From positions 1-47,581 of the forward strand of contig JAQWUP010000085.1 in NCBI GenBank assembly GCA_029242085.1: a DNA stretch of 47,581 nucleotides, in the 5' to 3' direction. This document shows positions 38,315 through 46,232 of this stretch, one piece after another (the first letter of the stretch is position 1; every line of letters begins with the position of its first letter). The translations under genes and the position numbers were made by a program. The notes beneath the pieces were generated by a model that saw only the letters and a list, made by a program, of their open reading frames with translations, ran no database searches and had not been told where the DNA came from. The stretch comes from Porticoccaceae bacterium. GTDB taxonomy: Bacteria > Pseudomonadota > Gammaproteobacteria > Pseudomonadales > Porticoccaceae.

Positions 38315-38945
38315 ATGCAAGCGCCAAAACCCAGTATCAAGCCGACTAGTTGTCACGACTGCAGGATGAGCGCGCTGTGCTTGCCCCTGACTATTGAGCC
38401 AAGCGATTTACAGCGGCGCGATTAAAGCCTACTGTGTCAGTGATGATGGCACTGAACAGGTCACTGGCTTTTATATGCCAGGGGAAATATTTGGTTGGGA
38501 CGGGATTGCCGACAACAGACATAAAAATACCGCAGTTGCCCTTGAGACAACGGCTGTCTGTGAAATACCCTTCAATAAATTTGAGGCGCTCAGCGCCAGT
38601 ATGCCCATACTGCAAAAGCACTTTATGCAGCTTATGGCTCGCGAGATCAATAACGACCAACAACTGATCACGCTGCTGGGTAAAAACTCTGCTGAGGAGC
38701 GAATTGCCAGTCTGCTGTTGAGTATTTCTGATCGCCTTGGACGTCGTAAACTCAGCCCCACAAGGTTTCGACTGCCGATGTCGCGGGCGGATATTGGCAA
38801 CTACCTCGGGCTCACCGTTGAAACAGTAAGCCGCGTATTTAGCCGCTTTCAGGCATCTGGCTATATCAAATGCGACAAGAAGGAAGTGGAGATACTCAAC
38901 TTACCCAACCTTTCCAATCTTAGCCATCAATGCGCAGAGGCCTAA
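38315..38945 (+). pseudogene. fnr: Fnr/Anr-type oxygen-sensing regulator, disrupted by an internal deletion and frameshift
   Basis: The first part (ATG at 38315, or 38297) reads MQAPKPSIKPTSCHDCRMSALC and keeps the three N-terminal iron-sulfur cysteines in the CX2CX5C spacing of Fnr. It then stops at TAA 38423 just after PSDLQ. In the next frame, from about 38412, the protein resumes with SGAIKAYCVSDDGTEQVTGF. It continues through AVCEIPF (the fourth cysteine, Fnr Cys122), the dimer helix, and the helix-turn-helix DIGNYLGLTVETVSRVFSRF to 38945. Compared with E. coli Fnr or P. aeruginosa Anr, the piece between LDQLD and RSG (about 30 residues of the sensor beta barrel) is missing and the phase is shifted. 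The segments on either side are well conserved, so the break looks recent, or is an assembly error. Confidence 0.85.
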
Positions 38946-38952
38946 ACACGTA

Positions 38953-38981
38953 TTGAGGTAGTAACCGCCCCGCCCTACAAT
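38953..38981 (+). promoter_or_regulatory. Sigma-70 promoter for cca
   Basis: TTGAGG (38953-38958), a 17-bp spacer and TACAAT (38976-38981) precede the cca ATG at 39005. The predicted start near 38988 leaves a leader of about 17 nt containing GGAA. Confidence 0.5.
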
Positions 38982-39004
38982 GGCTAAAAACATTGGAATC
39001 TCAC

Positions 39005-40234
39005 ATGAAAATCTACCGAGTCGGCGGCGCCGTTCGTGACAAATTACTCGACTACCCGAGCATTGAAAATGACTGGGTAGTGGTGGGCAGCTCACCTCAA
39101 GAGATGCTCGACTTGGGCTACCAGCCGGTAGGACAGGATTTTCCCGTTTTTATCAACACCCAGTCAGGCGAGGAATATGCGCTGGCCAGAACTGAGCGAA
39201 AATCTGGTCATGGCTATCAGGGTTTTGCTTTTCATACCGCCCCGGATGTTAGCCTCGAAGATGACTTAATTCGTCGAGATCTGACAATTAATGCCATGGC
39301 CGAAGATGATGACGGCAGTATTATCGATCCCCATGGTGGCCAGCAGGATCTGTCCGATAAATTACTGCGTCATGTTTCCCGCGCCTTCACCGAGGACCCT
39401 CTGCGAGTTCTCAGAGTTGCGCGTTTTGCCGCGCGCTACCATCATCTCGGTTTTAGCATTGCGGCGGAAACCCTGAGTTTGATGTCGACTATTTCAGCCA
39501 GTGGTGAATTAGAACATCTGGTTGCAGAGCGCGTATGGAAAGAAACCGATCGCGCCCTGTGCGAGCGCTCTCCCGACATCTATATCCAAATATTGCGTGA
39601 TTGCGGTGCCCTGGCAGTGCTCTTCCCTGAAGTTGAAAAGCTATTTGGCGTGGCGCAGCGCGCCGATTACCATCCGGAAATTGATACCGGTATCCACACC
39701 TTAATGTCGCTGCAACAGGCCGCACGTCTATCGGACAGCTCACCCATTCGCTTTTCAGTGCTGGTTCATGATCTCGGCAAAGGCATTACGCCTGATCATA
39801 TACTGCCCAGCCATTCGGGCCATGAAGCACGTGGCCTGCCGCTGGTTAAGGACGTCTGCGACAGGCTTAAAGTACCCAATGATCACCGTCAGCTGGCTAT
39901 GGTGGTAACCGAATTTCATCTACTCTGCCATAAAGCTCTCGAGCTAAAACCCGAAACCATACTCAAGCTACTCAAAGCTACTGGTGCCTTGAAATCCAGC
40001 GCTAGATTGGACGATTTTTTGACCTGCTGTGAGGCAGATGCGCGAGGGAGAACTGGCTTCGAAGATCGACATTACCCCTCCTCTGCGTATCTACGTGGAG
40101 CTCGCGCTTGCGTGATCAAGACAGATATTGCCGATCTGGTCGACGCTGGTATTAGCGGTGCCGAAATCGGCAAGCAACTGAGCTTACGCCAGATCGCGGC
40201 ACTGACAGAATTCAAAGCCCATTATTCGGAATAG
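39005..40234 (+). CDS. cca: Multifunctional CCA-adding tRNA nucleotidyltransferase with HD domain
   Basis: Adds or repairs the 3' CCA end of tRNAs and, through the HD domain, can cleave 2',3'-cyclic phosphates and act on nucleotides. The 409 residues are the long, gammaproteobacterial form. The N-terminal nucleotidyltransferase motif is YRVGGAVRDKLL, with DFPVF and RRDLTINAMA. The neck has EDPLRVLRVARFAAR, and the HD domain has VLVHDLGKG near residue 255. The ATG at 39005 starts exactly at the family N-terminus; a TTG four codons earlier is less likely. It is followed 3 bp later by the pteridine reductase gene. Confidence 0.96.
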   Translation: MKIYRVGGAVRDKLLDYPSIENDWVVVGSSPQEMLDLGYQPVGQDFPVFINTQSGEEYALARTERKSGHGYQGFAFHTAPDVSLEDDLIRRDLTINAMAEDDDGSIIDPHGGQQDLSDKLLRHVSRAFTEDPLRVLRVARFAARYHHLGFSIAAETLSLMSTISASGELEHLVAERVWKETDRALCERSPDIYIQILRDCGALAVLFPEVEKLFGVAQRADYHPEIDTGIHTLMSLQQAARLSDSSPIRFSVLVHDLGKGITPDHILPSHSGHEARGLPLVKDVCDRLKVPNDHRQLAMVVTEFHLLCHKALELKPETILKLLKATGALKSSARLDDFLTCCEADARGRTGFEDRHYPSSAYLRGARACVIKTDIADLVDAGISGAEIGKQLSLRQIAALTEFKAHYSE

Positions 40235-40237
40235 TTT

Positions 40238-40984
40238 ATGAACCACAAGAACCAACCACCTGTCGTTTTAATTACCGGTGCAGCACGTCGCATCGGTGCT
40301 GTAATGGCGCGTATTTTTCACCACCATGGCTATCAGGTCATCGTTCACTACAACAATTCTGCTGCGGCCGCCGATAAACTCTGCGAAGACTTAAATGCTC
40401 AGCGTGAAGACAGCTGTCTACTAGTACAGGCGGATCTTAACGATATGGCTGGCCTGCAGAAAATTGCCGACCTAGTAAGCTCTATAGGCCGATTGGATGT
40501 ACTGATTAACAATGCCTCTAGCTTCTATCCCACGCCATTGCAAAACTGCGATGACCAGCAGTGGAATGATCTGATCAATAGCAATCTTAAAGGCCCATTC
40601 TTTATCGCCCAAAAGCTGGCGCCAATGCTTATTGAGACCAAGGGCTCAATCATTAATATTTCTGATATGCACGCACGCCAAGCGCTACAGAGTCATCCCA
40701 TCTATACCATTGCTAAAGCCGGCAATATTGCTATGACCAAATCGCTGGCTAAAGAGTTGGGCCCAAATGTGCGGGTTAATAGTGTCGCTCCCGGCGCCAT
40801 ACTCTGGCCAGAACATGAGTCGGACGATGAAGTAAAGCAAAACTCCGTGTTGAGCAAAGTGCCCATGGGACGTCTGGGCACAGAGCAAGATATTGCACAG
40901 ACAGCCTATTTTTTGGCTGTTGAGGCTACCTACATGACAGGACAAACCATCGCGGTTGATGGCGGCAGTTCCAATAGCCTCTAG
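40238..40984 (+). CDS. Pteridine reductase (SDR family, FolM-like)
   Basis: A short-chain dehydrogenase of 248 residues, probably reducing dihydropteridines such as dihydromonapterin or dihydrofolate. The cofactor motif is TGAARRIGAVMA; the arginine-rich TGxxxRxG form separates pteridine reductases from ordinary SDRs. INNASSF follows, then the active-site ISDMHA (Asp in place of the usual Ser-Ser) and Tyr/Lys in YTIAK. The C-terminal VDGG ends the Rossmann fold. It lies 3 bp after cca and faces folK and folB across a 189-bp gap, a folate-related setting that supports the call. Confidence 0.85.
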   Translation: MNHKNQPPVVLITGAARRIGAVMARIFHHHGYQVIVHYNNSAAAADKLCEDLNAQREDSCLLVQADLNDMAGLQKIADLVSSIGRLDVLINNASSFYPTPLQNCDDQQWNDLINSNLKGPFFIAQKLAPMLIETKGSIINISDMHARQALQSHPIYTIAKAGNIAMTKSLAKELGPNVRVNSVAPGAILWPEHESDDEVKQNSVLSKVPMGRLGTEQDIAQTAYFLAVEATYMTGQTIAVDGGSSNSL

Positions 40985-40999
40985 CGGCTAAGTCTCACT

Positions 41000-41170
41000 T
41001 TAGCTGCCTGCAATAGGCAGCAAGGTGATTTCAACGAGGTGACTTAACTGCTTGTCCGCAGCGTTACTATCAGTGGATATCGAGTGCCATGCACCAAAAT
41101 AGCTTTGGGTAGCAATAACCAGATATTGGTTGCGCCAAAGATTAAAGTACATGGAGATTTTGAATAGCAC
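41000..41170 (-). CDS. Possible small ORF downstream of folK
   Basis: Directly after the folK TAG and in the same frame, a 56-codon frame runs from GTG at 41170 (or a 50-codon one from ATG at 41152) to TAA at 41000-41002. It reads MYFNLWRNQYLVIATQSYFG and on to a TLLPIAGS end. The composition looks protein-like and the spacing to folK is only 3 bp, but there is no good ribosome site and no family I know. It could be a tiny coupled gene, an eroded folK extension, or chance. Confidence 0.3.
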   Translation of the reverse strand: MLFKISMYFNLWRNQYLVIATQSYFGAWHSISTDSNAADKQLSHLVEITLLPIAGS

Positions 41171-41173
41171 GTG

Positions 41174-41689
41174 CTAGTTGGATCCGGTCAAATCTTTCTC
41201 ACGCCAGATAAACGTCACAGGCCAGAGTTTCTGTTTATTTTTATTGTAGGCCGCCCAGTGATGGGCATAGGTCTGCCCAGTGACTGGATGATTACTATCG
41301 GGGGCAATTTCAGCTAGAGGCAAGAGTACAAAGGCATTTTTCAGCACCTCATCTCTGGGCAACTTAATGCCATCGATTTCAGCATCCAGATCATCGACGG
41401 TCAAAATATCAATATCCAGGGTTCTGGCACCAAACTTTGGCGCACTGCGATCGCGGCCATTTTCGTCTTCAATGGCCTTTAAGACTTTTGAGACTTCACC
41501 AACAGGCATCTCTGTATTTATGCCCACAACCAGATTGTAGAAGCTATCACCAGCAAACCCAACCGACTCGCTTTCATAGACAGATGATACCGTTAGCTCA
41601 CCAAAACAATCTGCCAGAGCGTCAAGCGCAGCATTGATACGTCGTTGACGCTCAATATTGCTGCCCAGACTCAGGTAGATAAGTGCCAC
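41174..41689 (-). CDS. folK: 2-amino-4-hydroxy-6-hydroxymethyldihydropteridine pyrophosphokinase
   Basis: Transfers pyrophosphate from ATP to hydroxymethyldihydropterin in folate synthesis. The 171 residues match HPPK: LSLGSNIERQRRINAAL at the start, the substrate loop FYNLVVGINTE, the metal/ATP motif GRDRSAPKFGARTLDIDIL and LPRDEVLKNAFVLLPLAEIAPD. The start is GTG at 41689, overlapping the folB TAG by one base (TAGTG). It forms a tight operon tsaD-folB-folK. Confidence 0.95.
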   Translation of the reverse strand: MALIYLSLGSNIERQRRINAALDALADCFGELTVSSVYESESVGFAGDSFYNLVVGINTEMPVGEVSKVLKAIEDENGRDRSAPKFGARTLDIDILTVDDLDAEIDGIKLPRDEVLKNAFVLLPLAEIAPDSNHPVTGQTYAHHWAAYNKNKQKLWPVTFIWREKDLTGSN

Positions 41690-42045
41690 TAGTTCAGCTC
41701 TCCCCGCTCAATAATAATACCCACATCCTGAGACCCTCTCAGAGCTCCCGGCTTGCTGACACGCAGCTTCAACCAGGGCACAGAAAATTCATTAATCACT
41801 ATGCCGGCCACTTCTTCAGCCATACGCTCTACCAGCAAAAACTCCGCCTCTTCAATAAATGCAATAAGTCGTTTCGCTATCGATTTATAGTTTAGTGCGT
41901 ACTGAATGTCATCTGTTTCTGCGGCTTTACGAATATCATGGGCCATGTCCAGATCTAGGCTCACCGTCTGCTTAACTTCACGCTCCCAGTCATAGATACC
42001 AATAATGGTTTCGATACGCAGGTCTCTTATATAAACAATATCCAT
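41689..42045 (-). CDS. folB: Dihydroneopterin aldolase
   Basis: Cleaves dihydroneopterin to hydroxymethyldihydropterin, the substrate of the adjacent folK product. The 118 residues starting at ATG 42045 ([21 protein letters not shown]) match the family size. NYKSIAKRLIAFIEEAEFLLVERMAEEVA and LRVSKPGALRGSQDVGI hold the conserved glutamate and lysine. The frame is open 34 codons further, inside tsaD, without support. Its ATG overlaps the tsaD stop by one base (TGATG). Confidence 0.95.
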   Translation of the reverse strand: MDIVYIRDLRIETIIGIYDWEREVKQTVSLDLDMAHDIRKAAETDDIQYALNYKSIAKRLIAFIEEAEFLLVERMAEEVAGIVINEFSVPWLKLRVSKPGALRGSQDVGIIIERGELN

Positions 42046-43088
42046 CAATGTTTTTCCTGTACCAAGCTCGTCAATTGATCCAGTGGCCATCGCGGTGTGG
42101 CACTGATCAATAAGGGGTTTTTCTGTCCGGCTAACAACCGCTGACAACCTGCGTAGGCAATCATGGCGCCATTATCCGTACAAAATTCATGCCGTGCATA
42201 AAATACCTCGACGCCCTCTTTCTCAAGTGCGACTTCGAGTTTATGGCGCAGTCGACTATTCGCCGATACGCCACCTGCAATCACCAGTGTTTTGATATTG
42301 GCCTGACGCACTGCACGGGAGCATTTAATCACCAGCGTATCAACGACGGCTTCCTGAAATCCAGCACAGATATCCAATATGGTCTGATTATCCGGCAGTA
42401 CATCATCGCCACGATTTTTTTCAATCAGATTACGAGTAAAGGTTTTTAACCCTGAAAAGCTGAAATCCAGACCTGGGCGGTCGGTCATTGGGCGTGGAAA
42501 ACTAAATCGATCAATCTCTCCACTATCGGCCATCTCAGCCAATACCGGCCCCCCGGGATAGTCTAAATCAAGCAGTTTGGCGGTTTTATCAAAGGCCTCG
42601 CCAGCGGCATCATCTATGGAGTCACCCATCAACTCATATTCACCGATACCCGTAACCGATACCAGCTGAGTGTGACCACCGGAGACTAAAAGCGCCACAA
42701 AGGGAAACTGTGGCGGTTTTTCCTCCAGCATAGGGGCCAGCAAATGACCCTCCATATGATGGACTCCAATCACGGGAATATCCAAGGCAAAACCCAATGC
42801 AGTGCCCATGGCACCGCCCACCATAAGTGCACCCATCAAGCCAGGACCCGCTGTGTAGGCGATACCATCGAGCTGACTTTTATCAACACTGGCCTCGCGC
42901 AGCACCTTCTCCAGCATGGGTAGAATCTTGCGCACATGGTCTCTCGAGGCCAGCTCAGGTACTACACCACCGTACTCTGCGTGAAGTTTTACCTGGGAGT
43001 AAAGCGTATGCGCCAGCAACCCTAGGTCGCTGTCGTAAACGGCGAGCCCGGTTTCATCACAGGAGGTTTCAATACCCAGCACTAGCAT
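42045..43088 (-). CDS. tsaD: tRNA N6-adenosine threonylcarbamoyltransferase
   Basis: Transfers the threonylcarbamoyl group to A37 of ANN-decoding tRNAs, with TsaB and TsaE. The 347 residues include the ASKHA-fold phosphate motif [10 protein letters not shown], the metal-binding HMEGH (His111, His115), [19 protein letters not shown] and the C-terminal [13 protein letters not shown]. It heads the minus-strand run tsaD-folB-folK and is divergent from rpsU, the standard proteobacterial arrangement. A TsaC-like (YciO) protein is encoded at 13050-13670. Confidence 0.97.
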   Translation of the reverse strand: MLVLGIETSCDETGLAVYDSDLGLLAHTLYSQVKLHAEYGGVVPELASRDHVRKILPMLEKVLREASVDKSQLDGIAYTAGPGLMGALMVGGAMGTALGFALDIPVIGVHHMEGHLLAPMLEEKPPQFPFVALLVSGGHTQLVSVTGIGEYELMGDSIDDAAGEAFDKTAKLLDLDYPGGPVLAEMADSGEIDRFSFPRPMTDRPGLDFSFSGLKTFTRNLIEKNRGDDVLPDNQTILDICAGFQEAVVDTLVIKCSRAVRQANIKTLVIAGGVSANSRLRHKLEVALEKEGVEVFYARHEFCTDNGAMIAYAGCQRLLAGQKNPLLISATPRWPLDQLTSLVQEKH

Positions 43089-43202
43089 CTAAAGCAGACC
43101 TTGGTTGCAAAACGTTAGGAGTGTAACTTTAAACCCTCTGCGGCCCAGTGTGAACCGGTAGTTTCAAGGTACTTTAACAGCGCCAAAAAGCACTCAAAAA
43201 CC

Positions 43203-43230
43203 TTTGCATAGAGCAGGTGATGTGTATAGA
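43203..43230 (+). promoter_or_regulatory. Sigma-70 promoter for rpsU
   Basis: TTTGCA (43203-43208), 16 bp, TATAGA (43225-43230) in the 215-bp tsaD-rpsU divergent gap. The start would be near 43237, making a leader of about 67 nt that contains the stem-loop at 43248-43273. Confidence 0.45.
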
Positions 43231-43247
43231 CTACGCGGCCTTGAAGA

Positions 43248-43273
43248 GCCGGATACAGATAGGCTGTACCGGC
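43248..43273 (+). promoter_or_regulatory. Stem-loop in the rpsU leader
   Basis: GCCGG (43248-43252), a single bulged A, then TACAG pair with CTGTA and CCGGC (43264-43273) around a five-base loop ATAGG. The ten-pair stem ends 30 nt before the rpsU ATG and would lie just inside the predicted transcript. A role in S21 autoregulation is a guess. Confidence 0.5.
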
Positions 43274-43303
43274 AGTCGATTTTCACTACAGGATTAAGCA
43301 TTT

Positions 43304-43519
43304 ATGCCAAGCGTTCGAATTAAAGAAAACGAGCCCTTTGACGTAGCACTACGTCGCTTTAAACGTTCATGCGAGAAGGCTGGAATTCTAGCCAAAGTTC
43401 GCAGCTGTGAGTTCTATGAGAAGCCTACATGGGAACGCAAGCGTAAAGCTGCAGCCGCTGTTAAGCGCAACCAGAAAAAAGTATCTCGCGAATCACGCAA
43501 GTTTACTCGGCTCTATTAA
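43304..43519 (+). CDS. rpsU: 30S ribosomal protein S21
   Basis: A 71-residue, strongly basic small-subunit protein needed for translation initiation. It starts [27 protein letters not shown] and ends in the arginine/lysine-rich [11 protein letters not shown], near-identical in pattern to the enterobacterial protein. It opens the macromolecular synthesis operon (S21, YqeY, primase, sigma-70) and is followed by a terminator that is probably partial, allowing unequal expression of the later genes. Confidence 0.98.
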   Translation: MPSVRIKENEPFDVALRRFKRSCEKAGILAKVRSCEFYEKPTWERKRKAAAAVKRNQKKVSRESRKFTRLY

Positions 43520-43563
43520 GAAAACTCTGCAACCAGAGTTTGTCATAATGAGTTATAGCAAAG

Positions 43564-43584
43564 AGCGCCCAACCGGCGCTTTTT
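43564..43584 (+). terminator. Rho-independent terminator after rpsU
   Basis: AGCGCC (43564-43569), loop CAACC, GGCGCT (43575-43580), then a run of five T. A second, unterminated hairpin AAACTCTG/CAGAGTTT lies just upstream at 43522-43541. It would attenuate read-through into yqeY-dnaG-rpoD, as known for the E. coli operon. Confidence 0.8.
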
Positions 43585-43642
43585 GTGTTTCTGGAATTCG
43601 GAAAGCCAAGATTGAGACAGCCCAACCCAATGGAGACCTGCC

Positions 43643-44089
43643 ATGTCGATGAAAAAACAGATTAACGATGCCATGAAAGATGCCATGCGCGCTAAAGATA
43701 AGCCTCGTCTTGGCGCTATCCGCTTGATTCAAGCTGAGATTAAACGCATTGAAGTCGATGAGCGCATAGAAATAGATGACGCCCGCGTGCTGGCTATTCT
43801 CGACAAAATGGTTAAACAGCGTCGCGACTCAATAAGTCAGTATGAAACCGCCGGACGTCAAGAGCTTGCGGATATTGAAATCGCAGAGATCAACGTAATT
43901 CAAGACTTTCTACCCGCCGCGCTGAGCGATGCTGAAATCAGCGCCATGGTTGCAGCAGCTGTCGCTGAAACAGGAGCCTCCTCAATGGCTGATATGGGCA
44001 AGGTAATGGGGATCCTCAAACCACAGATTCAGGGCCGTGCCGATGGCGGCGCCGTCAGTGGACTGGTAAAAGCAGCGCTAAATAGCTAA
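43643..44089 (+). CDS. yqeY: GatB/YqeY domain-containing protein
   Basis: A 148-residue helical protein related to the tail domain of the GatB subunit of Asp/Glu-tRNA amidotransferase; a tRNA-linked role has been suggested but is not established. Family segments are MKDAMRAKDKPRLGAIRLIQAEIKRIEVDER, MVKQRRDSISQYETAGRQELADIE, FLPAALSDAEI and MGILKPQIQGRADGGAVSGLVK. The ATG at 43643 has GGAGA nearby. It sits between rpsU and dnaG as in many gammaproteobacteria. Confidence 0.95.
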   Translation: MSMKKQINDAMKDAMRAKDKPRLGAIRLIQAEIKRIEVDERIEIDDARVLAILDKMVKQRRDSISQYETAGRQELADIEIAEINVIQDFLPAALSDAEISAMVAAAVAETGASSMADMGKVMGILKPQIQGRADGGAVSGLVKAALNS

Positions 44090-44155
44090 GTGCGTTTATT
44101 TCCTCGCCGGAGGCGTTACACTGCTGTACTGGATAAATAATAAGCTTTAGCACCA

Positions 44156-46120
44156 ATGGCTGGACTAATACCACAGAGTTTTATTGATGACCTGCTCGAT
44201 CGCCTCGATATCGTCGATGTGGTTAACTCGCGCGTTCAGCTTAAAAAAGCAGGCAAAAACTACAAAGCCTGCTGCCCCTTTCACGATGAAAAAACTCCTT
44301 CCTTCACCGTTGCCCAAGACAAACAGTTCTATTACTGCTTTGGCTGTGGCGCCAGCGGCAATGCTCTGGGTTTTGTCATGGAATTCGACCGTCTCGACTT
44401 TGTACCTGCGGTGGAGATGCTGGCCAAAAATGTTGGCCTTGAAATTCCTCGAGAGGCAGCACCAGATCGCGCGGTGAGCAAACAAAAAGATAGTCTTTAT
44501 TCAATGCTTACCGAAGCCGATAGCTTCTTTCGCCAGCAGCTGCGGGCAAATCAGGCTGCAAGCTCAGCAGTAGATTACCTCAAAGGCCGCGGCCTGAGTG
44601 GCAAGATCGCGGCACAGTTTGGCGTCGGATACGCGCCTCCCGGCTGGGACAATCTGCTTAAAGTTGCAGGAACTGACCCGGCCAAAATAAAGCTTCTCGA
44701 CGAGTCCGGTATGATTATCACTAAACCGGAAGAGAAAAAGCAGTATGACCGCTTTCGCCACCGTATTATGTTTCCGATCCGCGACCAGCGCGGCCGCACC
44801 ATCGGCTTTGGCGGCCGAGTCCTCGATGACAGCACACCCAAATACCTGAACTCTCCAGAAACTCCTCTGTTTAATAAAGGTAGAGAGCTCTATGGCCTCT
44901 ATGAGGCACGTCAAGCGTTAAAAGAAATTCCGCACCTTATTATGGTGGAGGGCTATATGGATGTCATCGCCCTCGCCCAATACGGTATTCACAATGCGGT
45001 GGCCACTCTCGGCACTGCCCTGACCGAAAACCATCTACAAAAGCTATTCCGCTACACCTCGGAACTGGTGTTTTGCTTTGATGGTGACAAGGCCGGGCGC
45101 CGCGCTGCAGCCCGTTCACTGGATATTGCCCTACCTGAGATGAAAGATGGCGTATCAGCCAAATTTTTGTTTTTACCTGATGGTGAGGATCCAGATAGCA
45201 TGGTGCGCAAAATGGGCACCGAGGATTTTCAAAAGCAAGTGGACAACGCCCAACCGCTGTCAGAATTCCTATTTGAACAGCTTAGCGATGGTATTGATGC
45301 CAGTACCGCCGACGGCAAGGCAAGATTGAGTAAAGTCTGTGCACCACAGATAAATCGTATTCCACAGGGCGTTTTTCGTCAGCTAATGCTCGAGGAACTA
45401 TCCCGGCGCACCGGTATTTCAGCTGACAATCTGCGCGACTATGTCGCCAGCCACAAAGCTCCGCAGCAGCGCAGTGCGACGCCGCTAGAACAGAGGCCAC
45501 CTAGCGCCTCCTCCGAGCCCAGCCCGCAGCATTACGAGCATGACTACCAACGCGATGAACAGCCACCGGAGTATCAGGCGGGCAATGAGCACGAGCTATT
45601 TCCGGATATCGGCGACGAAAGAAGTACCAAAATCCGCCTCTCCCCAATCAAGTTTCTCACCGCCCTGCTGCTTAACCACCCTGGATTGGCCGAGCATGCA
45701 GAGAACATTGATTTTCTGAAAATCGCTCCAGATGCAGATATGTCGCTGTTTTTACGAGTTCTTAAACTGGTGCAAGACAATCCTACCTACAAACCCTCGC
45801 ATATCTTTGCCTACTGGCTTGGCACCCATGGTAATGCGCAGGAGACCAAGGTTTTACAGGGTCTAGCGGCCAGCGAGCTCTACCACCCCCCCGTGGGCAC
45901 TGGGCGCGATGATCACCAAGAGTTCTGTGACACCCTCGAACATGTCAGCCGCAGCGCCTTCGATGCCCTTCCGGCTGGCGAAAAAGCCATTCATTTGCTG
46001 GCTCAAAACACCCTCAATGAGCGCGAAATCAAGCAGTTACATAAGATCCGTATGCAGCTGGCCGATGATCCCCAGTCCAATGAGTTAAAAAACAAGATAA
46101 AACAACGACTTGTAGTCTAA
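44156..46120 (+). CDS. dnaG: DNA primase
   Basis: Makes RNA primers for replication. The 654 residues have an N-terminal CHC2 zinc finger (Cys40, His43, Cys61, Cys64 in CPFH and CFGC), the RNA polymerase domain with FPIRDQRGRTIGFGGR, and the TOPRIM motif MVEGYMDVIAL plus FDGDKAGRRAA. A low-complexity Gln/Pro/Ser linker follows (about 435-485), then the C-terminal helicase-interaction domain. No clear ribosome site precedes the ATG, in line with the known low translation of primase. An AT hairpin (AAGTTAT/ATAACTT, 46120-46137) starts at its stop codon. Confidence 0.98.
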   Translation: MAGLIPQSFIDDLLDRLDIVDVVNSRVQLKKAGKNYKACCPFHDEKTPSFTVAQDKQFYYCFGCGASGNALGFVMEFDRLDFVPAVEMLAKNVGLEIPREAAPDRAVSKQKDSLYSMLTEADSFFRQQLRANQAASSAVDYLKGRGLSGKIAAQFGVGYAPPGWDNLLKVAGTDPAKIKLLDESGMIITKPEEKKQYDRFRHRIMFPIRDQRGRTIGFGGRVLDDSTPKYLNSPETPLFNKGRELYGLYEARQALKEIPHLIMVEGYMDVIALAQYGIHNAVATLGTALTENHLQKLFRYTSELVFCFDGDKAGRRAAARSLDIALPEMKDGVSAKFLFLPDGEDPDSMVRKMGTEDFQKQVDNAQPLSEFLFEQLSDGIDASTADGKARLSKVCAPQINRIPQGVFRQLMLEELSRRTGISADNLRDYVASHKAPQQRSATPLEQRPPSASSEPSPQHYEHDYQRDEQPPEYQAGNEHELFPDIGDERSTKIRLSPIKFLTALLLNHPGLAEHAENIDFLKIAPDADMSLFLRVLKLVQDNPTYKPSHIFAYWLGTHGNAQETKVLQGLAASELYHPPVGTGRDDHQEFCDTLEHVSRSAFDALPAGEKAIHLLAQNTLNEREIKQLHKIRMQLADDPQSNELKNKIKQRLVV

Positions 46121-46162
46121 AGTTATAAAAATAACTTATGCCGAATAAACACCAAATTGTCA

Positions 46163-46191
46163 GGGACAAAGGGGTTTTTATTCGATATAAT
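46163..46191 (+). promoter_or_regulatory. Sigma-70 promoter for rpoD
   Basis: GGGACA (46163-46168), a 17-bp spacer and a perfect TATAAT (46186-46191) in the 112-bp dnaG-rpoD gap. Transcription would start near 46198, about 35 nt before the rpoD ATG. Confidence 0.65.
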
Positions 46192-46232
46192 TGCGCGCTA
46201 TTTTTCGACCCCCCAACAAGTAAAATTGTCCT

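Noticed and set aside
38155-38349. Open frame in the gap before the fnr-like gene
   Set aside because: Cysteine/leucine-rich with no ribosome site or family features, and it overlaps the fnr 5' segment in another frame.
41003-41021. Perfect hairpin GCTGCCT/AGGCAGC between the pteridine reductase gene and folK
   Set aside because: It has no T-run on either strand and overlaps the end of the possible small ORF, so I do not call it a terminator.
46120-46137. AT-rich hairpin AAGTTAT/ATAACTT at the dnaG stop
   Set aside because: A stem of A-T pairs apart from one G-C pair, with no T-run, is too weak for a terminator; an RNA processing site is possible but unsupported.
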